DNA from: AP-15 sp963795485
Lineage (GTDB): Bacteria; Pseudomonadota; Alphaproteobacteria; ATCC43930; CGMCC-115725
Length of the DNA: 64,000 nucleotides
NCBI GenBank assembly: GCA_963795485.1
Contig: CAWCIL010000006.1
Location: forward strand, 806,001 to 870,000
Reading direction: 5' to 3'
The notes beneath the pieces are model-generated. The model was not told the origin of the DNA. It saw only the letters and a program-made list of their open reading frames with translations, and did not search any database. A program made the position numbers and the translations under genes. Position 1 is the stretch's first letter, and every line of letters begins with the position of its first letter. Below, piece by piece: positions 1 through 8,636 of the stretch.

Positions 1-161
1 TCAAGCAGCGCTGCCCTGCCGATCTCGACGAGGTCGGGAAAACGGCTGGTCCGGGCGGCGGCGGGGCATTTCAGGGGTAGGCGGAGACCGGGGGAAGGTG
101 ACAGACTGAGCGCCGAGCTGTTGCGTGTTGCGGCGCCGCACCGGCGCAGCGAGGTGATCCG
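1..161. other. left edge of window, no assigned gene
   Basis: One plus-strand frame is open from base 1 and ends in a TGA at 163-165, which overlaps the ATG of the next gene as ATGA. That is the arrangement expected for the 3' end of a translationally coupled upstream gene. The roughly 54 encoded residues are rich in Arg and Ala and match no family I recognise. A second frame ends in a TAG at 78-80. The sequence cannot show which frame, if either, is coding. Confidence 0.25.
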
Positions 162-971
162 ATGACAGAGACGAACTCCGGCCGCGTGCATCTGATAGCC
201 GGCGGTTTTCCGCCCGGCTCGATGGCCGGGCACGACCACGATTACGCCCGTCTGCGGCTGTTGGGGCTGCTGGCCGAGCGGCGGGTTCCGGCCTCGGTCG
301 CCAGCGACTTCGCCGATGTCGAGAAATGGCTGCCGGTCAGCCGGCTGCTGATCACCTATGTGGCCGGTCCTTATCCCGACGCCGGGCAGTGCCGCGCCAT
401 GCAAGGCTGGCTGGAGGCGGGCGGCCATTGGCTGGGCCTGCACGGGACCAGCGGCGGCCGGGCCGAGCGGGTCGAGGGCACGCGCCAGCGCCGCACCGTC
501 AAGACCGAGCATCACGATCTCCTCGGGTGCCGCTTCCTGACCCATCCGCCGATCCGCGAGATCCGCGTCGAGGTCGGCGCCGGCGACCATCCGCTGACCC
601 GAGGGCTCGGCAGCTCATTCGTCGTCGAGGACGAGCCGTACTTTGTCGAATTGCAGGATCCGGGCACGACGCAAATCCTGCTGACCGCGGATTATGGCCC
701 GGGTGCTGTTTCGCCCGCGATCGGCGCCCTCTATCCCTCGGACACCTCGCTCCTGCCCGATGGCCGAACCCGCGTCATCGGCTATACCCGTGCAGTCGGC
801 AAAGGGGGCGTCACCTACTTTGCGCTCGGCCATTGCCACAATCCCGCGATCCGCGCGGCCCGTCCCGCCGACCCCAATGACTCGACCCCGCCCACCTTTG
901 GCGGCCCATGGGAAAACCAGGCATTCCTCACGCTGCTGCGCAACGCGATCGACTGGGGTGTGGGCGTCTGA
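162..971 (+). CDS. ThuA-like domain protein
   Basis: A 269-residue protein of the ThuA-like family, which has a glutamine-amidotransferase-like fold and is found in sugar utilisation and sometimes in polyketide or steroid loci. Recognition rests on overall pattern: an early strand-turn region, the segment ITYVAGPYPDAGQ, the GGHWLGLHGTSGG segment where the class-I amidotransferase nucleophile elbow would lie (residues about 86-99), and a late GGVTYFALGHCHNPAIR segment typical of ThuA C-termini. No signal peptide is seen. The ATG has a GAGGTG ribosome-binding site 5 bases upstream and overlaps the stop of a possible preceding frame. The monooxygenase starts 84 bases downstream on the same strand. 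The substrate cannot be read from the sequence. Confidence 0.75.
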   Translation: MTETNSGRVHLIAGGFPPGSMAGHDHDYARLRLLGLLAERRVPASVASDFADVEKWLPVSRLLITYVAGPYPDAGQCRAMQGWLEAGGHWLGLHGTSGGRAERVEGTRQRRTVKTEHHDLLGCRFLTHPPIREIRVEVGAGDHPLTRGLGSSFVVEDEPYFVELQDPGTTQILLTADYGPGAVSPAIGALYPSDTSLLPDGRTRVIGYTRAVGKGGVTYFALGHCHNPAIRAARPADPNDSTPPTFGGPWENQAFLTLLRNAIDWGVGV

Positions 972-1054
972 TCGAGGACGGCCGTTGCGAATGAGATGGC
1001 GATGACGCGATCGTACGGTGCACCGACGCGGTTCCCCGCATCGGAGGCCGAGCG

Positions 1055-2252
1055 TTGACGGCCGGAGCGCTCAGGATCGCCGTGATCGGCGGCGGGATCG
1101 GCGGGCTCAGCGCCGCCCTCGGTCTGCGCCGGGCCGGGTTCGAGGTCGAGGTCTACGAGCAGGCGTCAGAACTGACCGAGGTCGGCGGCGGCATCAATAT
1201 GGGGCCGAACGCCGTGCGCATCCTGCAGCGGCTCGGCCTCGCCGAAGGCCTCGCACGCGAGGGTGTGTGCCCGGTCGGGACCCACCAGCGGCGGTGGCAG
1301 GACGGCCGGACCCTGCAGCGGGCGGCGCTCAACCCCTTGTGCGAGGAGCTCTACGGCGCCCCGCACATGACATTGCACCGCGCCGATCTGCTGGCGGTCA
1401 TCGCCGCGCGGCTTCCCGGCCGGGCGGGTTCATCTCGGGCATCGTCTGGTCGGCTTGGCCGAGCGCGGCGACAGCATCGAAGCCCGGTTCGAGAACGGTG
1501 TCCGAATCGCCGCCGACGTGCTGGTCGGCGCCGACGGCATTCATTCGGCGGTGCGCGCCGCATTGTTCGGCGACGAAGCCCCGCGCTTTGCCGGCTGCGT
1601 CGCCTATCGCGGGCTGGTGCCGGCCGAGCGCATTGCCGATCTCGGCCTCGAGCTCGGCTCGCAATCCTGGGTTGGGCCCGGCGCGCATCTGGTGCACTAT
1701 TTCGTCTCGCGCGGGCGACTGCTCAACTTTGTCGGCTGGACCGAGCACGACCGCTGGAACCGCGAAGACTGGACCGACCGCGCCACGGTCGAGCGCGCGC
1801 TCGCCGCGTTCGAGGGCTGGCACGGCCAAGTTCGCCGGATCATCGCCGCGGCCGAGACCTGCTTTATCTGGGCGTTGTTCGACCGCGACCCGCTGCCGCG
1901 GTGGTCGGTCGGCCATGCGACGCTGCTCGGCGACGCCTGCCACCCGATGTACCCGTTTATGGGGCAGGGTGCGGCACAGGCGATCGAGGACGGCGCCACT
2001 CTTGCCGCCTGCCTGGCCGCCGACGCCGGCGATCCGGCCGAGGCCCTGCGGCATTACGAGCGGCTGCGCCTGCCGCGCGTCACCCGCCTTCAGGACATGT
2101 CGCGCGCCAACAAGACCCGCTTCCACTTGCCGGACGGGCCGGCGCAACAGGCGCGCGACCTAGAATGGGCGAAGGCCGCCGACCGCTCGCCCGACGCCCT
2201 GCGCTGGCTCTATGCGTTCGACCCGGGCAGCCTCGAGCCGCCGTCGGGTTAG
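1055..2252 (+). CDS. FAD-dependent monooxygenase (salicylate hydroxylase-like), one frameshift
   Basis: A flavoprotein hydroxylase of the PHBH/salicylate-hydroxylase group, about 400 residues. The N-terminal part carries the dinucleotide-binding motif VIGGGIGGLSAALGL and a typical GGGINMGPNAVRIL segment. The second half carries the DG motif (VGADGIHSAVR) and the FAD ribityl motif GDACHPMYPFMGQGAA. The two halves lie in different frames; removing one G from the run at 1426-1428 restores LPGRAVHLGHRLVGLAERGD. The start is a TTG with a strong GGAGG at 1043-1047, seven bases upstream. The family uses NAD(P)H and O2 to hydroxylate an aromatic or related ring; the substrate here is unknown. The frameshift is most likely a sequencing insertion. 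Confidence 0.85.
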
Positions 2253-2409
2253 CCCAGTCGTCGGAGCCGTGCGTGGCGCCCGCCGGGTTGCTCGCGCTTT
2301 GCCCGATCACTCGGCGGCCGCTCTCATTCCAATGGTGTCAAATCGGTTAGACACAAACTCGTATAGTCGATGCTCGGTTGCGTTGATCGATTGCAGCAGG
2401 TCGAGCGAA

Positions 2410-3408
2410 TCAGTAAAATTCGGCGATGTCGGTCGACGGAGACGCATAATCGTTTTGATTTGCGGTTCTCAACTGCTTTCGCTTGATGTTGTATCTTCGC
2501 GCGACGAGGGCGAAAAATTCGGCGGAGCGGCTGCAGGGGGCAAAAACATATTGCTCCGATGACAAAAATTTCTGAGCACGAGCCAGGTAAATCTGCTGAT
2601 CGGAAGAGCTTTGGAATTTCTCGTGACTGCCCCCCAGCATGATCAGCTGCTGGAACGCTTCGAATTTTCCGCTCTCGGTTTGAATAAATTCGCGAAACGG
2701 CCGGTCGCGCATGGCGCGCATCGTCGCCGTGAAAGTCGATTGGTCCTCCCAGGGGCGACGGCTGTGCAGGAAGGCCGAGAGCAAACGTTCCGTCGGCTGA
2801 CGCATCAGGCCCAACACCTGATCCCCAGGAGTCAGGTATTGCGAGATTACCGAGAGCGGCAGATGCCCCCCGATCAGGTCATATTCGTCGACATTCGGCG
2901 GATTTGCCAGGAAGGCTACAAAGCTTGGATAATAAATCCGCGAGGGATATTCTTGAGCAAGGACCCGCCACATCCAGGTGCCGGCCGCCTTCGGCAGGTG
3001 GACATACCAGATTCGCGAGGCTCTGCGCCGCAGCTCCTTCGACTGCAGGAACCTGCGCAGCGCATTGGGTGGAAATCGCGCCTGCAGAACCCGAAAATCA
3101 ACTCGATTCCTGCCCTGTCGCATGTCGCGGCGCACACGGGCATCTTTACTGAAGCAGAGGAATACGTCATTTCCGAAAATACATTGCCATGTATCCGATA
3201 TGTCTCGGAGTTTGGCTTTGTCGATGGCGCCGAAGCGCCCCTTGTGCAGGACGAATACCGTTGCATCGCCGATGTCTATCAAATCGTCATAGAAGGCCGC
3301 TGCGCACGGCAGTTCCGGCCAATCGCCATGGGGCAGCAACACGCTGTCGTCCGAGCGCAGAATGCGGCGCAGCCCTCGATAGACTTCCCCCCATCTAGGA
3401 TCTTTCAT
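2410..3408 (-). CDS. sulfotransferase family protein
   Basis: A 332-residue cytoplasmic protein with a PAPS-type sulfotransferase core in its second half. The 5'-phosphosulfate loop reads YVHLPKAAGTWMWRVL and a 3'-phosphate-binding segment reads LGLMRQPTERLLSAFL. The first 130 residues (RWGEVYRGLRRIL onwards) match nothing I recognise and may be a carbohydrate- or partner-binding region. The ATG at 3408 is chosen over an in-frame TTG at 3447 because an AGGAG sits 11 bases upstream of it. It is the last gene of the minus-strand capsule block, 75 bases after the export lipoprotein, so it probably sulfates the exported glycan or a precursor. Codon use and GC are slightly lower than in its neighbours, which may reflect recent acquisition. 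Confidence 0.75.
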   Translation of the reverse strand: MKDPRWGEVYRGLRRILRSDDSVLLPHGDWPELPCAAAFYDDLIDIGDATVFVLHKGRFGAIDKAKLRDISDTWQCIFGNDVFLCFSKDARVRRDMRQGRNRVDFRVLQARFPPNALRRFLQSKELRRRASRIWYVHLPKAAGTWMWRVLAQEYPSRIYYPSFVAFLANPPNVDEYDLIGGHLPLSVISQYLTPGDQVLGLMRQPTERLLSAFLHSRRPWEDQSTFTATMRAMRDRPFREFIQTESGKFEAFQQLIMLGGSHEKFQSSSDQQIYLARAQKFLSSEQYVFAPCSRSAEFFALVARRYNIKRKQLRTANQNDYASPSTDIAEFY

Positions 3409-3483
3409 GAGCAAGAGGTCTCCTGCCCGAGATGTCAGCCTTGGCAAAGCACCGCGTTGCCATCGGCAACCGGCAAATCCGGG

Positions 3484-4641
3484 TTACGGCGTGGCATTCT
3501 TGATCACGGCGCCGGTCACCACCGGAGCAGTGATGGTGTTCAACAGCGTGAAGAATTTCTGCAATTGGGTCAGCGGCGCGTTGGCGATATAGATCACATC
3601 CTTGTTTTCGACCTGGAAGCGCTCGGCCAAAAAGTAGCTGTTGGCATCGCCCAGATCAAACCGATACACGATCGGCGAACTGCCGCCGGGCCCGATCGGC
3701 AGCGGCGGAGCTCTAAGGGCGCCCACCACCCTGGCCGGCTCGAAGCGAAACAGGAATACGCCGGCCGGATCGGCCCGCTGGTCCTCCAACCCGCCGGCCT
3801 TGGCCAGAGCGTCGGCCACGGTCATCCTGGCCGCGTTGAAGTCCACTTGGCTATTTTGACCGGCTGCGCCAAACACCGCGAAGGTCTGCGGCAGCCGTAC
3901 CAAAGTCAACACGTCGCCGGGCCATGCATAAATGTTCTCTGCCGGGTCCGACACCAGCTTCTCCATCGGGATCGTCACGGTCACTCCGGCGCGGGACAGG
4001 CGCACGAAGGTTTCGTAAATCGGCGATTTGGCACCCCCGGCGGCGGCGATCAGATCGAGCAGACGATCGCCGGCAATCGAGAGCGGCACCCTGGCGCCAC
4101 TGACGACCTCCCCCGATACGGTGACGCTATTGGTGGCGCTTTTGACGACGGTGACGAGGACCTGCGGTTCGATGGTCTTCTCGGCCAGGCGTTGCTCGAT
4201 CTCGTGCTGGACCTCGAGCGGCGTGCGCCCGACGACCGGAACCCGATCGGCGAATGGCACGCTGATCCCGCCGTCGCGCGCGACCACCTGCTCGGGGATC
4301 GTGACCTTCTGCGATCCGGTGGGAGCCGTCGTCGTCGGCGGTGCGCTGAACAGCCCGCCCCCCGGGGCCTCCCAAATCGAGACCTCGATCGTGTCGCCGA
4401 TCCCGATCTTCGGATTGGGCGGCCTGCCGTATCCGCGAAACTGCGCTCGAAAGCTCTGTGTGGGTTGGGCCAGAAGGGTCGAGACGACATGTTCGCTGAC
4501 ATCGACCAAGTCGAAACGCTGCCGGCCGTTCCGTACCGACTGATCCACGACCTGGTTCGCACTCGGCCCGGCGGTCGGCAAGGTGGAGCACCCGACGAGT
4601 GCCGCAGCGGTCAGGCAACCAAAGACGCTAGCGAGTTTCAT
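3484..4641 (-). CDS. outer-membrane polysaccharide export (OPX, Wza/KpsD-like) lipoprotein
   Basis: A 385-residue lipoprotein of the OPX family that forms the periplasmic and outer-membrane channel for capsule or exopolysaccharide. The start at 4641 gives a lipoprotein signal, MKLASVFGCLTAAALVGCST, with the lipobox ALVGC. The polysaccharide-export domain follows (PKIGIGDTIEVSIWEAPGGG) and then SLBB domains (VTVSGEVVSGARVPLSI; YAWPGDVLTLVRLP). The C-terminal part includes IYIANAPLTQLQKFF, the usual end of these proteins. Longer frames upstream of the ATG are non-coding. It lies between two sulfotransferase genes downstream of KpsC, so it most likely exports a sulfated capsule. The inner-membrane ABC partners (KpsMT, KpsE) are not in this window. 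Confidence 0.9.
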   Translation of the reverse strand: MKLASVFGCLTAAALVGCSTLPTAGPSANQVVDQSVRNGRQRFDLVDVSEHVVSTLLAQPTQSFRAQFRGYGRPPNPKIGIGDTIEVSIWEAPGGGLFSAPPTTTAPTGSQKVTIPEQVVARDGGISVPFADRVPVVGRTPLEVQHEIEQRLAEKTIEPQVLVTVVKSATNSVTVSGEVVSGARVPLSIAGDRLLDLIAAAGGAKSPIYETFVRLSRAGVTVTIPMEKLVSDPAENIYAWPGDVLTLVRLPQTFAVFGAAGQNSQVDFNAARMTVADALAKAGGLEDQRADPAGVFLFRFEPARVVGALRAPPLPIGPGGSSPIVYRFDLGDANSYFLAERFQVENKDVIYIANAPLTQLQKFFTLLNTITAPVVTGAVIKNATP

Positions 4642-4950
4642 CGGCGCGCCGTGGTTTATAGACAGCGAGCAATGTTCTACTATCGCGAGGATCGGCGCAA
4701 GAACCCACCGCGATCGGCAGTCGGCGCCGAACCCGCCCGCCCGGCATAGGCCGCACCATTGCTGTCGAATACCCCCCACCCCCGTCGGCGCCCCGGCCAA
4801 GCCTGAGTGCTGCAGCAACGACACCCGGTTCCAGTGTAAGAGGCAGCGCCATCCGCCCGACGCGGCATATGGGCGCACGATTTTTCAGCATGCTCAAGGG
4901 TACAGCCGAACGACAACCGCCGCGGCCGCAAAGTTCTGGCGGTCACGACT
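4642..4950. other. intergenic, 309 bp
   Basis: The space between the sulfotransferase-TPR gene and the export lipoprotein gene, both on the minus strand. Every frame here is arginine-rich or broken and no small conserved gene is recognisable. It may hold a promoter for the lipoprotein gene, but I see no clear hexamer pair. Confidence 0.5.
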
Positions 4951-6213
4951 TCACGGTCCGATCCGGGCGACTGTTTCCGTCGTCTGTTCGATTCGTTCCG
5001 TCGTCCAGCCGAGGCCGACGAGTTCGTCGCGGGCGTGGCGCCGCCCGGGATCGAGCCGTGCCGAACGCAGATAAGCATCCCTCGCCTCGTCGATCCTTCC
5101 CTGAAGCTTCAGCACATGGCCGAGCTGGAGATGGGTGTCTGCTTCGTCCGGGGTGAGGCTGATCGATCGCCGATAAGCATCCTCCGCTTCGCCAAGGTTT
5201 CCGCTCTCCTTCAAGGCATGGCCATATTGGACCCAGATCGCGGATGCGTTCGGCAGGTCTTGCAGAACTTCGCGATAGCAGCGGGCCGCGAGCTCCCATT
5301 CGCCGGCGTTGCGGGCGCGATTGGCCCGGTACACCCGAGCGGTATCGGGCTCGCGCGCGCGCAGCGGCAAACCCTTCCGCCGCGCGACACAGCGGCTGAA
5401 CGCGAACCAAGGGCGGCAGATCTCATGCGCGAGGAAACCGCTGCGGCCGTCCGATCGGAAGGGAGGCGGCCGGTGCGAATCGGTGTTGAACCCGGCGGTA
5501 TGCCAACGCTCCCACAGGGCCTGGTCGAGGCGATGGGTCGCGCGAATCGCCTCGCGCGTTGCCGGCGACAGCGTGTCGACGCTCACCAGCCGCCATCCGG
5601 TCTGCCCTTGCAACTCGGCCGAGGTGTTGCGCGGCCGGGCAAGCGGCGGGACCCCGAGTTCGGGGCCGATCGACTCGACCAGGCGATCGCAATCGGTATG
5701 GGCGCCGACGAACCAGAAGCCGGCAAGCATGCGATCAAGGATGCCAAGTTTCCGCTCGTCGCCCATCAGCATCAGCCTTGACCAAGGGATCTCCAGCCAG
5801 CGCGACAGCAGAAAATGAGCGATAAAATTGCGCGGCAAGGCCTGCAGGTGAAGCTCGAAACTGTATGTCCCCAACCCTTTAGCCAAGTGATCCATCATCT
5901 GCCAATTGTAGAGCGAGACTTGCAGCTCGAGCGGATCGCGCAACAATAAGACGCGGCGAATCGGGCGGCCGGAGAACAGCGCTTCGAGCGATCGTCCGAT
6001 ATGATGTCCAGAGACGAGGCGAGCACGATCGAGATCTGGCAGATCGTCGGGGCGGGCGCCGCGCCCCAGCCTGAGCCGCCCGCGCGACTGCCAGAACACG
6101 CCTGGCGCACAGTGCTCGGCGAGATGGACCTGGATCGTCTGCCCGGCGGTCTTCGGGATGTGCAGCAGGAAATAAACGGGCTCGTCCCGGCGGGGGTGCG
6201 ATTGAAGCGGCAT
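4951..6213 (-). CDS. sulfotransferase with C-terminal TPR repeats
   Basis: About 420 residues. The N-terminal half is a sulfotransferase-like domain with the PAPS loop FLLHIPKTAGQTIQVHL and the second phosphate segment VLLLRDPLELQVSLYNWQ. The C-terminal third holds two to three tetratricopeptide repeats (IWVQYGHALKESGNLGEAE; THLQLGHVLKLQGRIDEA), which usually mediate protein-protein contacts. It lies between KpsC and the OPX lipoprotein, all on the minus strand, which suggests a role in modifying capsule glycan. The start is uncertain: the ATG at 6213 gives the family-like opening MPLQSHP, while an in-frame ATG at 6261 would add 16 residues. Neither has a strong ribosome-binding site. Confidence 0.75.
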   Translation of the reverse strand: MPLQSHPRRDEPVYFLLHIPKTAGQTIQVHLAEHCAPGVFWQSRGRLRLGRGARPDDLPDLDRARLVSGHHIGRSLEALFSGRPIRRVLLLRDPLELQVSLYNWQMMDHLAKGLGTYSFELHLQALPRNFIAHFLLSRWLEIPWSRLMLMGDERKLGILDRMLAGFWFVGAHTDCDRLVESIGPELGVPPLARPRNTSAELQGQTGWRLVSVDTLSPATREAIRATHRLDQALWERWHTAGFNTDSHRPPPFRSDGRSGFLAHEICRPWFAFSRCVARRKGLPLRAREPDTARVYRANRARNAGEWELAARCYREVLQDLPNASAIWVQYGHALKESGNLGEAEDAYRRSISLTPDEADTHLQLGHVLKLQGRIDEARDAYLRSARLDPGRRHARDELVGLGWTTERIEQTTETVARIGP

Positions 6214-6310
6214 GGTCAGACGAAGGGAAGGGTGCGCAGCGCCGACGCGATATCCTAGCATCCGCCATGCGGCACGCAAGTTGCCGTGCGACCGTGCCGG
6301 CGTCCGGGGG

Positions 6311-8476
6311 TCAGCGATGCGCGTTGCCGGCGGATCGGGCGCCGGATCGGACGAGGACGCTCCACCGCCGCGCCAGCATCCCCTGGAGCCGGCGCGCGAC
6401 AACGAGGAGACCAGGCCGCCACAGCTCGGGGTCGTCGAGGCGCTCGATAACGATTTCCGGGGTGCAGGACAGCCGGGTCACCGGATCGAGATAGCGCGGG
6501 TAGAGGATCAGCGCTCCGGCGACGAGCTCTTCGAGGGTGAGGCATCGGCCGCGATCGACCGCCGCGAGATCGGTTGTCAGCCCCCAGCCGGCATAGAACG
6601 GCCGGCCGTAAACCACCACCCGGCGATGGCGCAGCAGCGCCTCGAACCCGGTCAGCGAAGTTAGGGTGTGCACCTCGTCGATCTCGGCGAGGAGTGCCGC
6701 CGGGGAAACCCCGCGCACGACGATGTCGGCGTATTCCCTGGCGAGCGCGTCGCGGATGACGCCCTTGCGATGGCCGGCTTCGACGTCGGGATGCGGCTTG
6801 TAGAGGATGAAAGCGTCGGGATTGGCGGTGCGCACCCGGTCGAGAAGATCGCGGTTGCCGCGAACCCCGCCGCCGCCGAGCCGCACCGAAAGATCGTCCT
6901 CGACTTGCCCCGGAACCAGGATGCGGCGCCGGCTGCCTGGAAATTCGCCGGCGGGGAATTCGAATCCCGCGGCCGACGAGCCGAGATTGTATTTGGTGAC
7001 CCCGCGGACGACGAGCCGCTCGATCAGCTTGCCGGCGCGCAGGGTCAGCTCGGGGCCGAATTCGGCCTCGCACAAAAGGCGCTCGAGATCGCTGCGAACG
7101 CGCGGGTCGTAATGCATGCCGTGATGGTCGAGCACCAGCGAGGCGGCCGGCATGAAATCCGAACCGAGCCCGACCGAGCGGAGAAACCCGTCCTCGACCT
7201 GGATCAGCGGGGTCCCTTGCCGTGCCGCGGCTTCGGCGAGCCCCGGCGGAGCGCGCGAGGCCCATACCGCGACCGCACTCCCCGGCCTGCGCCGGGCCGC
7301 GGCGAGTGCTGCCTGCGCGCTGCGGCGAAAGGCCGGCGGGCCCGCAACCGAGCGGAAGAATTCGGCGACCCGGCGACGCTTCCAGAACGACATGCCGACC
7401 AGGACGGCAATATGCCGGTTGGCCTCCTCGATCCGCCGCCAGTCGGCCAGGATCGCCACGACATCCTCAAAGGGTGCGGCGGTGTTGCGAAAAGGGTCGC
7501 GGCAGCGGGTGGCGAGCAGGCACGCGCCGGCGAAGATCTCGTCGATGGTGCGGCGGAACGGCCGCTGCGGCACGCTCCGGTCATCGCTGGTGACGCCCCA
7601 GCCCGAATAGAATGCACTGCCGAAAGAACGCACCTCCCGACCGGCGAGCAGTGCCAGAAAACCCGTCTCGTCGCCGGCCGAATAGACGCGCCCGGCATGC
7701 TCGATGACCCGCCACGGATCGACCTGCCGGGTCACGAGGGTACAGCCGCGCGCCGCCGCGGTCGCGAACGGACCGCTCGCACGGGGTCGGCCCGGCGCGA
7801 GCACGACGATTTCTTCCGGCGGGTTCTCCGCCAGCGCCGCAGTCAGCATCGCGCGGCACAGCGGTGCGGAAGATGCCGCGTCCGCGACAACGGCGACCTC
7901 GCGCCGGTCCGGCGGCAATTCGCCATCGTGCCACCAGGCGCCGCCGACCCGCTGCGCCACCAATTCGCGCCGCGCCGCGGCGGCGCGCTGCAGCAGCTCC
8001 GGCGTTTCCCAACCGCGGGTCGCGAGCAGCCGATCGGCAGAGAGGATGTCGGCCGGCGACGTCGGCCCGTCGATCGTCGGCGCCGTCACGCTCAATAGCG
8101 GGTTACGATCGCCGTGGCCGGGAGGGGCGCGCAGCACGCCGTTGTCGAGCCGCAGCAGCGGGACCCCGAGCGCCGCGGCGCGCCGGGACAGCCGGCCTCG
8201 ACCGCGCCCGCCCGACCATGTTGCGATGGCCGCCGCGGTATCTTGGCTCGTGGTAATCGTGAAATCGGGAAACAGTGCCGCGAGAGCCTGCCGATCCAAC
8301 GGGCCGGCCTCTACCGCGAGCCGTCCGAGATCAGCACGCGGCGGTGAGCGTTCAGCGCCCTCCCGCTGCGATGCGAGCGTGGGCGCACGGACAGGATCGG
8401 GGCTCAAATCGGACTGAATTCGTTTCGCCTCCGGCTGCGGGCGTTTCGCTCCGGCGCTCCGACCGACTCCGCACAT
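6311..8476 (-). CDS. kpsC: capsular polysaccharide biosynthesis protein, KpsC-like tandem Kdo transferase
   Basis: A 721-residue protein with two Capsule_synth modules in tandem, as in KpsC, which builds the poly-beta-Kdo linker on the lipid anchor of group 2-type capsules. The duplication is visible: FGSAFYSGWGVTSDD near residue 290 and VYGRPFYAGWGLTTDL near residue 640. The second module also carries LIQVEDGFLRSVGLGSDFM and the segment DAFILYKPHPDVEAGHR. No membrane segment is seen, consistent with a cytoplasmic peripheral enzyme. It heads the minus-strand capsule block. The start is uncertain; ATG 8476 is preferred over a TTG at 8533 that overlaps a direct repeat. The name is assigned by domain architecture. 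Confidence 0.85.
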   Translation of the reverse strand: MCGVGRSAGAKRPQPEAKRIQSDLSPDPVRAPTLASQREGAERSPPRADLGRLAVEAGPLDRQALAALFPDFTITTSQDTAAAIATWSGGRGRGRLSRRAAALGVPLLRLDNGVLRAPPGHGDRNPLLSVTAPTIDGPTSPADILSADRLLATRGWETPELLQRAAAARRELVAQRVGGAWWHDGELPPDRREVAVVADAASSAPLCRAMLTAALAENPPEEIVVLAPGRPRASGPFATAAARGCTLVTRQVDPWRVIEHAGRVYSAGDETGFLALLAGREVRSFGSAFYSGWGVTSDDRSVPQRPFRRTIDEIFAGACLLATRCRDPFRNTAAPFEDVVAILADWRRIEEANRHIAVLVGMSFWKRRRVAEFFRSVAGPPAFRRSAQAALAAARRRPGSAVAVWASRAPPGLAEAAARQGTPLIQVEDGFLRSVGLGSDFMPAASLVLDHHGMHYDPRVRSDLERLLCEAEFGPELTLRAGKLIERLVVRGVTKYNLGSSAAGFEFPAGEFPGSRRRILVPGQVEDDLSVRLGGGGVRGNRDLLDRVRTANPDAFILYKPHPDVEAGHRKGVIRDALAREYADIVVRGVSPAALLAEIDEVHTLTSLTGFEALLRHRRVVVYGRPFYAGWGLTTDLAAVDRGRCLTLEELVAGALILYPRYLDPVTRLSCTPEIVIERLDDPELWRPGLLVVARRLQGMLARRWSVLVRSGARSAGNAHR

Positions 8477-8533
8477 CACGGCGCACTCGTACAGGGGGGC
8501 AGCTGCGAAGTCCAGGCGACCGGCCAGCCGCAA

Positions 8534-8576
8534 TACGAACGCTGACGCCCCCTCGCTATACGAACGCTGACGCCCC
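8534..8576. repeat. 18-bp direct repeat, two copies
   Basis: The sequence TACGAACGCTGACGCCCC occurs exactly at 8534-8551 and again at 8559-8576, a 25-bp period. The pair lies in the divergent gap between the KpsC gene and the PhyH gene, a position where a regulator could bind both promoters. A slippage product is equally possible. Confidence 0.7.
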
Positions 8577-8636
8577 GCCGCGGTGATGATACCCTACTTG
8601 CTGCGGTCTGTCGCCGAAGCCTCCCTGGAGACGAGA

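Noticed and set aside
1..165. A named gene ending at 165
   Set aside because: The open frame and ATGA overlap are suggestive, but no protein family is recognisable in the few residues visible.
2611..4749. A 712-residue plus-strand frame across the sulfotransferase and OPX genes
   Set aside because: Both minus-strand genes have clear motifs, signal peptide and starts; this frame is their shadow.
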